A stretch of 64,000 bases of DNA from DATLED01 sp035525495 (GTDB lineage Bacteria; Actinomycetota; Acidimicrobiia; Acidimicrobiales; CADCTF01), in NCBI GenBank assembly GCA_035525495.1, contig DATLED010000005.1, forward strand, positions 27,587 to 91,586, read 5' to 3'. Positions within the stretch are counted from its first letter, which is position 1; each line of letters starts with the position of its first letter. Shown here one piece after another: positions 25,658-32,924 of this stretch. The position numbers were made by a program, and so were the translations under genes. Under the pieces are notes generated by a model that saw nothing but the letters and a program-made list of their open reading frames with translations, did no database searches and was not told where the DNA came from.

Positions 25658-26614
25658 ATGCGTCAGATCCTGCGCAAGCTCGTCACGTTGGTGCCGACCG
25701 TCCTCCTCGTTTCCGCTCTGACCTTCTTCCTCACGAGCCTCCTGCCGGGGGACCCGGCGCTCCAGGTCCTCGGGAGCGACAATCCCTCGCAGGAGGCGAT
25801 CGAGGCGGTGCGCCACGACCTCGGCCTCGACCGGCCGTTGCCGATTCGCTACCTCAGCTACCTGGGTGACATCTCCCACGGCGACTTCGGCCGGTCCTAC
25901 CGGACCCGCCAACCCGTGCTCGAGGCCATCCGTGAGCGCCTGCCCGTCACGCTCGAGATCGGCCTCGTCTCGCTGATCGTGGCGCTGTTGGCGGCGGTGC
26001 CCCTCGGCGTGCTCAGCGCCTATCGCGCCAACACCGCGGTCGACCGCGGCATCTCGACGGCCAGCTTCGGGTTGCTCTCGGTGCCGAACTTCATGGTCGC
26101 GCTCATCCTGTTGTACGTCTTCGCCGTCTACCTTGGTCTCTTCCCAGCCACCGGATGGACGCGGTTGACCGACGACCCCGTGCAGAACCTGCGCCGGGTC
26201 GTCCTCCCCGCGACCGCCCTCGGCATCGGGTCGCTCGCGACCTACACGCGTCTCCTGCGCAGCGACATGATCGCGACGCTGCAGGAGGACTTCGTCTCGA
26301 TGGCCCGGGCCAAGGGCCTGCCCACGTGGCGCATCCTGTTCCGCCACGCGCTCCGCCCCTCCTCGTTCTCGTTGCTCACCCTCGTCGGTCTCCAGATCGG
26401 CGGGATCGTCGGGGGCGCTGTCATCGTCGAGCAGTTCTTCGCCCTCCCTGGGGTAGGACGGCTCCTGTTCGACTCGATCACCCAGCGCGACCTCGTGATG
26501 GTGCAGGGCGTCGTGCTGTTCCTTGCCCTCGCCACCGTCTTCGCCAACTTCGCTGTCGACCTCCTCTACAGCGTCCTCGACCCCAGGATCCGCCGTGGCT
26601 CAAGCGCCGCCTGA
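25658..26614 (+). CDS. ABC transporter permease, DppB type
   Basis: A 318-residue inner-membrane permease with six predicted helices. It starts MRQILRKLVTLVPTVLLVSALTF; the periplasmic loop has LLPGDPALQVLGSDNPS, DLGLDRPLPIRYLSYL and GDFGRSYRTRQPV, all typical of DppB/OppB. The cytoplasmic EAA loop is MARAKGLPTWRILFRHALRP. The ATG lies 61 nt after the binding-protein stop; GGAG sits some 13 nt above it. Its last codons overlap the next permease gene by 20 nt. It pairs with the DppC-type permease to form the channel. Confidence 0.92.
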   Translation: MRQILRKLVTLVPTVLLVSALTFFLTSLLPGDPALQVLGSDNPSQEAIEAVRHDLGLDRPLPIRYLSYLGDISHGDFGRSYRTRQPVLEAIRERLPVTLEIGLVSLIVALLAAVPLGVLSAYRANTAVDRGISTASFGLLSVPNFMVALILLYVFAVYLGLFPATGWTRLTDDPVQNLRRVVLPATALGIGSLATYTRLLRSDMIATLQEDFVSMARAKGLPTWRILFRHALRPSSFSLLTLVGLQIGGIVGGAVIVEQFFALPGVGRLLFDSITQRDLVMVQGVVLFLALATVFANFAVDLLYSVLDPRIRRGSSAA

Positions 26615-27548
26615 CGCCGACTCCGACTCGCCGGCCAACCCCGATCGCCCGACCGAACCCGAGATCGTCAACGCCAGCGGCGCGCTGGCCGTCGACACGG
26701 CTTCGGCGGGGGTCTCGATCCCGGCCGCCAAGAAGAAGCGCCCCCGGGTCTTCTACTGGCTCGCGGTGTTCTGGCTCGGCCTCGTGGTGTTCTGCGCGCT
26801 CTTCGCCAACCTCCTGCCGGTGAAGGACCCCAACGCCCAGGACATCCTCATCCGGCTCCAGCCCCCGGGCCCCGGCGGGATCCTCGGGTCCGACGACCTC
26901 GGCCGCGACATCCTCGCCCGCCTCGTCTTCGGGGCCCGCGTGTCGTTGATCGTCTCGCTCACCGCCGTCATCCTCGGGTCGGTGGCCGGGGGGTTCCTCG
27001 GCCTCACCGTCGGCTTCTTCCGCGGGTGGTACGAGCGCATCGTCATGTCGATCGTCGACGTCGTGCTGGCGTTCCCGGCGCTGGTGCTGCTGCTTGCGCT
27101 CGTGGCCTACGTCGGCCAGAGCCTCCCGACGATCGCCTTCGTGGTCGGGTTCCTCGCCATCCCGCTCTACACCCGGGTCGCCCGAGCGACGACGCTCGCC
27201 GTCTCGCAGCGGGAGTACGTGCTGGCGGCGCGGGCGATGGGCGCGACGAACCGGCGGATCCTGTTCAAGGAGCTGCTCCCGAACGTCGCCCTCCCGATCG
27301 CCGCCTTCGGTCTCGTCGCTCTCGGCGCGGTGATCGTGGTCGAGGGGTCCCTCGCCTTCCTCGGCCTGTCGGTGAAGTTCCCGACCGCCACGTGGGGCTC
27401 GATGATCGCCGCCGGCAAGATCCACATCCGGCGGGCGCCGCACCTCGCGCTGATCCCGTCGCTGGCCATGTTCCTCACCGTGCTGTCGATCAACTACGTC
27501 GGGGACAAGCTCCGCCAGCAGTTCGACGTGCGCGAGTCGTCGCTATGA
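26595..27548 (+). CDS. ABC transporter permease, DppC type
   Basis: A 317-residue permease. A hydrophilic N-terminal extension of about 55 residues rich in Pro, Asp and Ala precedes the first helix (FYWLAVFWLGLVVFCALFA). GGILGSDDLGRDILARLVF is the DppC signature, and ARAMGATNRRILFKELLPN the EAA loop that docks on the ATPases. The GTG start overlaps the dppB-like gene by 20 nt. Its stop overlaps the ATG of a 14-codon frame (ATGA) that leads into the ATPase gene. Confidence 0.9.
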   Translation: MAQAPPDADSDSPANPDRPTEPEIVNASGALAVDTASAGVSIPAAKKKRPRVFYWLAVFWLGLVVFCALFANLLPVKDPNAQDILIRLQPPGPGGILGSDDLGRDILARLVFGARVSLIVSLTAVILGSVAGGFLGLTVGFFRGWYERIVMSIVDVVLAFPALVLLLALVAYVGQSLPTIAFVVGFLAIPLYTRVARATTLAVSQREYVLAARAMGATNRRILFKELLPNVALPIAAFGLVALGAVIVVEGSLAFLGLSVKFPTATWGSMIAAGKIHIRRAPHLALIPSLAMFLTVLSINYVGDKLRQQFDVRESSL

Positions 27549-27589
27549 GCGAGCTCGCGAGCGAGTCATCGGCACAGGAGGCACGGTGA
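27545..27589 (+). CDS. 14-codon ORF coupling the permease and ATPase genes
   Basis: Reads MSELASESSAQEAR then TGA. Its ATG overlaps the permease stop (ATGA) and its stop overlaps the GTG of the ATPase gene (GTGA). It also contains that gene's AGGAGG ribosome site. It is too small for a known fold. It may exist only to pass terminating ribosomes on to the ATPase start, or it may be chance. Confidence 0.35.
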   Translation: MSELASESSAQEAR

Positions 27590-28761
27590 CCGCCGCCCGT
27601 CGCGACGCCCGTCGCCACCGCCGGACGGTCGAGTCGATGCAACAACCGGACGACAGCCGTCCGCCCGGGGAGGCGGCGCTGCTCGATGTGCAGGACCTGC
27701 GGACCTACTTCCGCACGCCGCGCGGCACCGTCAAAGCCGTCGACGGCGTCAGCTTCGACCTCGATCGCGGGAAGACGATCGGCATCGTCGGCGAGTCCGG
27801 CTCGGGCAAGACCGTGCTGTCGCGCTCGATCATGGGCCTGCTGCCGCGGTCGACGACGTTCCACCCGACGGGCAAGGTGCTCTTCGACGACAAGAACCTC
27901 CTGACGCTGCCGCCACGTGAGATGCGCGACATCTGGGGCGAGGAGGTGGCGATGGTCTTCCAGGACCCGATGACCTCGCTCAACCCGGTCGTGAAGATCG
28001 GGCGCCAGATCACCGAAGGTCTGCAGCACCACCTCCACATGTCGAGGGGCGACGCCAAGCAGGCGGCGATCGCGCTGCTCACGTCGGTCGGCATCCCGGA
28101 GCCGATCCGCCGGCTCAACCAGTACCCGCACGAGCTGTCCGGTGGCATGCGCCAGCGGGTGACGATCGCCATCGCGTTGGCCTGCGGCCCGCGCCTGCTG
28201 ATGGCGGACGAGCCGACGACGGCCCTCGACGTGACCGTCCAGGCCCAGATCCTCGACCTCCTGCAGAAGCAACAGCGGGAGCGGTTCATGGCCATGGTCC
28301 TCGTCACCCACGACCTCGGCGTCGTCGCCGGCCGCACCGACGAGATCATCGTGATGTACGCGGGTCGCGTCGTCGAGAAGGCGCAGACCTACGACCTCTT
28401 CCACGACATGAAGCATCCGTACACCGAGGCCCTGCTGAAGTCGATCCCGCGGGTCACGAACCCGAGCCACACCCGCTTGCAGGCCATCGGTGGCCGCCCG
28501 CCCGACCTCGTGAACCTTCCCGTGGGCTGCAAGTTCGCAGCGCGCTGCCCCTACGTCCAGGACAGGTGCCGCGAGGAGGAGCCGCCGCTGCTGGCGGCGT
28601 CCGATCCCGGCCACGAGTACCGCTGCTGGTTCCCCGTGGGGACTCCCGAGGGCATGGAAGCCCTGAAGAAGAACATCCGCGAGGGCAAGGTCCCGGGTCA
28701 GGACAACCCCGTGGTCGACGCCATCCCGCCCGACGTCCTCGAAGCTCTGGAGAACAACTGA
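27586..28761 (+). CDS. ABC transporter ATP-binding protein, DppD type
   Basis: A 391-residue ATPase. Walker A GESGSGKTVLS, Q-loop VFQDPMTSLNPV, signature HELSGGMRQRV, Walker B LLMADEPTTALD and switch histidine VTHDLGV are all present. The C-terminal oligopeptide-ABC extension has the Cys-rich VGCKFAARCPYVQDRC, which in relatives can hold an iron-sulfur cluster. GTG at 27586 sits 4 nt below AGGAGG; ATG at 27637 is a weaker alternative. A charged tail of about 45 residues follows the usual end. Works as a heterodimer with the next gene product. Confidence 0.92.
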   Translation: MTAARRDARRHRRTVESMQQPDDSRPPGEAALLDVQDLRTYFRTPRGTVKAVDGVSFDLDRGKTIGIVGESGSGKTVLSRSIMGLLPRSTTFHPTGKVLFDDKNLLTLPPREMRDIWGEEVAMVFQDPMTSLNPVVKIGRQITEGLQHHLHMSRGDAKQAAIALLTSVGIPEPIRRLNQYPHELSGGMRQRVTIAIALACGPRLLMADEPTTALDVTVQAQILDLLQKQQRERFMAMVLVTHDLGVVAGRTDEIIVMYAGRVVEKAQTYDLFHDMKHPYTEALLKSIPRVTNPSHTRLQAIGGRPPDLVNLPVGCKFAARCPYVQDRCREEEPPLLAASDPGHEYRCWFPVGTPEGMEALKKNIREGKVPGQDNPVVDAIPPDVLEALENN

Positions 28762-28765
28762 CCCC

Positions 28766-29764
28766 ATGGCCGGCACCGGTTCGGCGCACCTGCGCGCCAA
28801 CGCACTCCTCCGCGTCGAAGACCTCGTCGTCGAGTTCCCGGCGGGCGGCGGCAAGAAGGTCAACGCCGTCTCCGGCATCAGTCTCGACCTCGTCGAGGGG
28901 GAGACGCTGGGCCTCGTCGGCGAGTCCGGCTGTGGCAAGTCCACGACGGGCCGGGCGATCATGCAGCTGCCGTCGCCGACGTCCGGCCAGGTGCTCTTCG
29001 AGGGCAAGGACCTCGTGAAGCTCGAGGGCGAGGAGCTGCGCCGCACCCGCACGCGGCTGCAGATGATCTTCCAGGACCCGATCTCGTCGCTGAACCCGCG
29101 TCGCAAGATCAAGGACATCGTCGGCGAGCCCCTCGAGATCTGGGGCGGCGACCGGTCGAAGGTCACCGAGGTGCTCGAGGCCGTCGGCATGGATCCCGAG
29201 ACCGTCGGCGACCGGCGCGCCCATCAGTTCTCCGGCGGCCAGTGCCAGCGCATCTCGATCGCGCGGTCGCTGGTGCTCGAGCCAAAGGTGATCATCTGCG
29301 ACGAGCCGGTGTCCGCCCTCGACGTGTCCGTGCAGGCGCAGATCCTGAACCTGCTCGAGGACATGAAGGTCCGCTACCAGCTGACGCTCGTGTTCATCGC
29401 CCACGACCTCGCCGTCGTGAAGAACATCTCGGACCGCGTCGCGGTGATGTACCTCGGGAAGCTGTGCGAGGTCGCCCCGGCGGACGATCTCTACGACTCG
29501 CCGCACCACCCGTACACGGCGGCGCTGCTGGCATCGATCCCCGAACCGAACCCCGAGGTCCGTCCGTCGGCGGCGGGGTTGAAGGGCGAGCTGCCCTCGC
29601 CGATCGACCCGCCGTCGGGGTGCCGCTTCCGCACCCGCTGCCCCCGGGCGCAGGAGCGCTGCGCCGCGGAGGAGCCGATCATGCGCGCCATCCCCGGCGA
29701 GGACGACCACTTCGTCGCCTGCCACTTCCCCCTCGCCGCCCCAGAAGCGCCCCCCCAACCCTGA
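28766..29764 (+). CDS. ABC transporter ATP-binding protein, DppF type
   Basis: A 332-residue ATPase. Walker A GESGCGKSTTG, Q-loop IFQDPISSLNPR, signature HQFSGGQCQRIS, Walker B VIICDEPVSALD and H-loop FIAHDLAVV are intact. The C-terminus has the same SGCRFRTRCPRAQERC cysteine cluster as the DppD partner. The ATG is 4 nt after the preceding stop. It is the last gene of the transporter operon, completing one binding protein, two permeases and two ATPases. Confidence 0.93.
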   Translation: MAGTGSAHLRANALLRVEDLVVEFPAGGGKKVNAVSGISLDLVEGETLGLVGESGCGKSTTGRAIMQLPSPTSGQVLFEGKDLVKLEGEELRRTRTRLQMIFQDPISSLNPRRKIKDIVGEPLEIWGGDRSKVTEVLEAVGMDPETVGDRRAHQFSGGQCQRISIARSLVLEPKVIICDEPVSALDVSVQAQILNLLEDMKVRYQLTLVFIAHDLAVVKNISDRVAVMYLGKLCEVAPADDLYDSPHHPYTAALLASIPEPNPEVRPSAAGLKGELPSPIDPPSGCRFRTRCPRAQERCAAEEPIMRAIPGEDDHFVACHFPLAAPEAPPQP

Positions 29765-29792
29765 CCCACGATGCGGCGGTAGGTTCGGCGGG

Positions 29793-29882
29793 GTGAAGAC
29801 CTACAAGTTGATCATCGCTGCGCTGGTGTGCGGGGTGGCGATCCTGGTGGCCTTCGCCGCACAGGTTCTCGTCGCGCGGTAG
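29793..29882 (+). CDS. 29-residue single-pass membrane protein
   Basis: The frame begins VKTYKLIIAALVCGVAIL and ends with AAQVLVAR: a basic start, one hydrophobic helix of about 20 residues and a terminal Arg. A TAGGTT box ends 7 nt before the GTG, the leaderless spacing seen at many genes here, and there is no Shine-Dalgarno. It lies 28 bp after the transporter operon and 19 bp before lpd, filling the gap. No known family is recognised. It could be a small regulatory or structural membrane peptide. Confidence 0.5.
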   Translation: MKTYKLIIAALVCGVAILVAFAAQVLVAR

Positions 29883-29888
29883 GCCGCG

Positions 29889-29894
29889 TAGGCT
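29889..29894 (+). promoter_or_regulatory. Putative -10 box of lpd (leaderless spacing)
   Basis: TAGGCT ends 7 nt before the lpd ATG at 29902. No ribosome-binding site is present, which is consistent with a leaderless transcript. Confidence 0.4.
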
Positions 29895-29901
29895 CCGTCG
29901 C

Positions 29902-31305
29902 ATGGCAGAAGAGTTCGACGTGGTCGTCATCGGAGGCGGCCCCGGGGGCTACGCCGCTGCGCTCTACGGCGCCGGTGCCGGCCTCAACATCGCCGTCGTC
30001 GAGAAGGACAAGGTCGGGGGCACGTGCCTCCACCGCGGCTGCATCCCGGCCAAGGAGTTCCTCGAGACGGCCAGCGTGTACCGACACGTGAGCGGGTCCA
30101 AGGAGTTCGGTATCAGCGCCGAGGCGCCCACGATCGACTTCTCGGTCAGCCAGGCCCGCAAGCAGAAGGTCGTCGACGGGCTCTGGAGGGGGCTCGAGGG
30201 CCTGATGAAGCGGCGCAAGATCACGACCGTCCACGGGACGGGCCAGTTGGCGCCCGGGCACACCGTCAAGGTCAGCGACGGCACCGAGCTCAAGGGCAAG
30301 CACCTCGTGCTCGCGGCGGGGTCCGTCCCGAAGACGATCCCCGGCTTCGACCTCGACGGCCGCTACGTGCTGACCTCGGACGAGTTCCTGATGCTCGACA
30401 AGCTGCCGGCGACGGCGGTCGTCATCGGCGGCGGCGCCATCGGTTGCGAGTTCGCCTCGACGATGGCCGACCTCGGCGTCAAGGTGACGATCCTCGAGGC
30501 GATGCCCAAGGTGCTCCCCGGCTGTGATCGGGAGGTGGCGGACGTCGTCGTGAAGTCGTTCAAGAAGCGGGGCATCGACATCCGCACCGGCGTCCAGGTC
30601 AAGGGCCACACGCCGGGCGACACCGGAACGACCGTCGAGTTCGGCGAGGGCGAGTCGGTGACCGTCGACGTCATCGTCGTGTCCGTGGGGCGGAAGCCGC
30701 TGACGGACGGACTGCTGCTGGACGGCACCGGCGTCGAGGTCGACGAGCGCGGCTACCTGCCGGTCGATGGCGCCATGCGAACCGCGGCCGACGGCGTGTT
30801 CGCCGTGGGGGACGTCGTTTCGATCGCCAGCGGTGTCCATCCGGCGCTGGCGCACGTCGGGTTCGCCGAGGGCATCAACGTCATCAAGACGATCCTCGGC
30901 GAGTCGCCGTTGCCGATCGACTACACCAAGGTGCCCTGGTGCATCTACTCCCATCCCGAGGTCGCGTTCGCGGGCCTGTCCGAGGAGGCGGCAGTGGAGG
31001 CCGGGTACGAGGTCGTCGTCAAGAAGGACCCGTTCATCGGCAACGGCCGCGCGCTGATCCTGGGCGAGCCGGAGGGGCTGGTGAAGGTGATCGCCGCCAA
31101 GGATGGGGACGGTCGCGCGGGGGTCATCCTCGGGGTCCACATGGTGGGGCCGTGGGTCACCGAGCAACTGGGCCAGGGGTACCTGGCCGTCAACTGGGAA
31201 GCCACCGTCGACGAGGTGGCGGCGTTCATCCAGCCCCACCCGACGCTCTCCGAGGTCTTCGGCGAGACGGTGCTGGCCCTCACGGGGAGAGGACTCCATA
31301 CCTGA
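29902..31305 (+). CDS. lpdA: Dihydrolipoyl dehydrogenase (E3)
   Basis: A 467-residue flavoprotein that reoxidises the lipoyl group of 2-oxoacid dehydrogenase complexes with NAD+. The FAD loop VVVIGGGPGGYAAALYGA is at the N-terminus. The redox disulfide is in GGTCLHRGCIPAKEF (Cys42 and Cys47). The NAD loop is VVIGGGAIGCEFASTMADLG, FAVGDVVSIA binds the flavin, and the C-terminal His-Glu catalytic pair is in HPTLSEVFGETVL. It sits directly before the E2 gene and the lipoate-assembly fusion, so it most likely serves that complex. A second, Cys-deficient relative is at 59937. Confidence 0.94.
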   Translation: MAEEFDVVVIGGGPGGYAAALYGAGAGLNIAVVEKDKVGGTCLHRGCIPAKEFLETASVYRHVSGSKEFGISAEAPTIDFSVSQARKQKVVDGLWRGLEGLMKRRKITTVHGTGQLAPGHTVKVSDGTELKGKHLVLAAGSVPKTIPGFDLDGRYVLTSDEFLMLDKLPATAVVIGGGAIGCEFASTMADLGVKVTILEAMPKVLPGCDREVADVVVKSFKKRGIDIRTGVQVKGHTPGDTGTTVEFGEGESVTVDVIVVSVGRKPLTDGLLLDGTGVEVDERGYLPVDGAMRTAADGVFAVGDVVSIASGVHPALAHVGFAEGINVIKTILGESPLPIDYTKVPWCIYSHPEVAFAGLSEEAAVEAGYEVVVKKDPFIGNGRALILGEPEGLVKVIAAKDGDGRAGVILGVHMVGPWVTEQLGQGYLAVNWEATVDEVAAFIQPHPTLSEVFGETVLALTGRGLHT

Positions 31306-31318
31306 TGATCGACCGAAC

Positions 31319-31417
31319 CTGGCCACGGATTCCGGCCTGCTGCTCATCGAGAAGAGAGGCACGATCCGATGATCCTCGACGTGTCCATGCGTCCCGGGGC
31401 CGAAATCCCGTGGCCAG
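31319..31417 (+). repeat. Imperfect inverted repeat between lpd and the E2 gene
   Basis: The left arm CTGGCCACGGATTCCGGCC (31319-31337) pairs with the right arm GGCCGAAATCCCGTGGCCAG (31398-31417), apart from a bulge. The loop is about 60 nt. It fills most of the 124-bp gap and could fold in the mRNA just before the E2 start. There is no T-run, so it is not a classical terminator. Confidence 0.55.
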
Positions 31418-31429
31418 GTAGGGCCGGTC

Positions 31430-32920
31430 ATGGCTGACATCACGATGCCGCAGCTCGGCGAGACCGTCACCGAGGGAACGATCACCAAGTGGTTGAAGAA
31501 CGTCGGTGATCGGATCGAGGAGGACGAGGTTATCTACGAGGTGTCGACCGACAAGGTCGACAGCGAGGTGCCATCACCGGTCTCGGGGTTCCTGACCGAG
31601 ATCAAGGTGCCCGAGGGGGAGACGGCCGAGGTCGGCGCCGTGCTCGCGGTCGTGGCCGATGCGCCGCCCTCCGGAGGCGGCGGCGACGCCGGTGCCGAAG
31701 ACGACGTCGACGGGACCGGGGCCGTGGCCGGGGGAACGGAGATCGCCGGCGAGAGGCCCGCCGCCGACGGCGCCCCCGACGGTGGCGCCGGGGGCGATCC
31801 TGAGCCTGCCGCAGGCTCGGACGTGCCGAGCGCGCCGCCCGCGCCGCCCGCGCCCGCGCCGCTCGCGCCCGCGCCGCTCGACGACGCCGACGCGCCCGCA
31901 GCCAACGGGGACGGGAGCGGCAACGAGCGGGGACGCGTGCTGTCGCCGGTCGTGCGCAGGCTCATCGCCGAGCACGACCTCGACGTCGCGTCGCTCGCCG
32001 GCACCGGCGCCGGCGGACGCATCACTCGCGCCGACGTCCTCGCCGTCATCGACGACGGCGCGGCAACCTCAGCGGCGGCCAGGACGGACGACGCCCCGGT
32101 CCCCGGGGCGCCGGCATCCGCTTCGCCGCTCCCGACGCCGACGCCGGCGCCCGCGGCCGCCGCCGTGAAGCCGGCACCCGCGGCCGCCGCCGTGAAGCCG
32201 GGCGAGCGGGACGAGGTGGTTCCCTTCAGCAACATCCGGCGTCGCACCGCCGAGCACATGGTGCGCAGCCTCGGCACGTCGGCCCACACCCTCGTGGTGA
32301 TCGAGGTCGACTACGAGAACGTCGACAAGGTCCGCACTGCCGCCAAGGAGCAGTTCAGGACGGAGGAGGGGACGAGCCTCACGTACCTCCCGTTCATCGC
32401 GCGGGCCCTCGTCGACGCCATCCGCGAGTTCCCTCACGTGAACGCCAGTGTCGGCAACGACGAGCTCATCGTGCATCGCTACGTCAACCTCGGCATCGCC
32501 GTCGACATGGACTACCAGGGGTTGATCGTGCCGGTCGTGCACGACGCCGAGACGAAGCGCTTGCGGGCGCTTGCACGCGAGATCGCCGACCTCGGCCGCC
32601 GCGCCAAGGCGAAGAAACTCGGTGCCGACGAGATCGCCGGCGGCACGTTCACCATCACCAACGCCGGCGGCTACGGCACCCTGATCACCGGCCCGATCAT
32701 CAACCAGCCGCAGGTGGCCATCCTGTCGACGGACGGCGTGAAGCCGCGGCCCGTCGCCATCGCCCTTCCCGGTGGTGGCTACGGCCTCGCCGTCCACCCG
32801 GTCGGCAACCTCGCCATCTCCTTCGATCACCGGGCTTACGACGGCGCGTACGCATCTGCGTTCCTGGCCCGCCTGAAGGAGATCCTCGAGACCCGCGACT
32901 GGACCTCCGAGCTGAGTTGA
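31430..32920 (+). CDS. sucB: 2-oxoacid dehydrogenase E2 (dihydrolipoamide acyltransferase, SucB-like)
   Basis: A 496-residue acyltransferase. The single lipoyl domain is at residues 1-75 with the lipoylated Lys42 in STDKVDSEV. A long Ala/Pro/Gly-rich linker follows. The subunit-binding domain is SPVVRRLIAEHDLDVASLAG, followed by GRITRADVLAVI. A second flexible linker holds two copies of AAAAVKP. The catalytic domain runs from about residue 265 and ends with SFDHRAYDGAY (His467, Asp471 in HxxxDG). Actinobacterial E2s of this type serve pyruvate and 2-oxoglutarate complexes, so the succinyltransferase label is provisional. The lipB-lipA fusion starts 4 nt after its stop. Confidence 0.9.
   Translation: MADITMPQLGETVTEGTITKWLKNVGDRIEEDEVIYEVSTDKVDSEVPSPVSGFLTEIKVPEGETAEVGAVLAVVADAPPSGGGGDAGAEDDVDGTGAVAGGTEIAGERPAADGAPDGGAGGDPEPAAGSDVPSAPPAPPAPAPLAPAPLDDADAPAANGDGSGNERGRVLSPVVRRLIAEHDLDVASLAGTGAGGRITRADVLAVIDDGAATSAAARTDDAPVPGAPASASPLPTPTPAPAAAAVKPAPAAAAVKPGERDEVVPFSNIRRRTAEHMVRSLGTSAHTLVVIEVDYENVDKVRTAAKEQFRTEEGTSLTYLPFIARALVDAIREFPHVNASVGNDELIVHRYVNLGIAVDMDYQGLIVPVVHDAETKRLRALAREIADLGRRAKAKKLGADEIAGGTFTITNAGGYGTLITGPIINQPQVAILSTDGVKPRPVAIALPGGGYGLAVHPVGNLAISFDHRAYDGAYASAFLARLKEILETRDWTSELS
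31802..31818. repeat. Short perfect palindrome inside the E2 linker
   Basis: GAGCCTGC, one base, then GCAGGCTC. It is an REP-like hairpin of the kind often found between genes in actinobacteria, here within the flexible linker where it codes EPAAGS. Confidence 0.45.
32153..32200 (+). repeat. 27-bp-period tandem duplication in the E2 linker
   Basis: The 21-nt unit starting at 32153 recurs exactly at 32180 and encodes a doubled Ala-Ala-Ala-Val-Lys-Pro segment. It is typical expansion of a flexible linker. Confidence 0.7.
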
Positions 32921-32924
32921 TCAG

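Noticed and set aside
27547..27570. GAGCTCGCGAGCGAG palindromic stretch as a regulatory site
   Set aside because: It is short, lies within the 14-codon ORF between co-directional genes of one operon, and matches no other copy.
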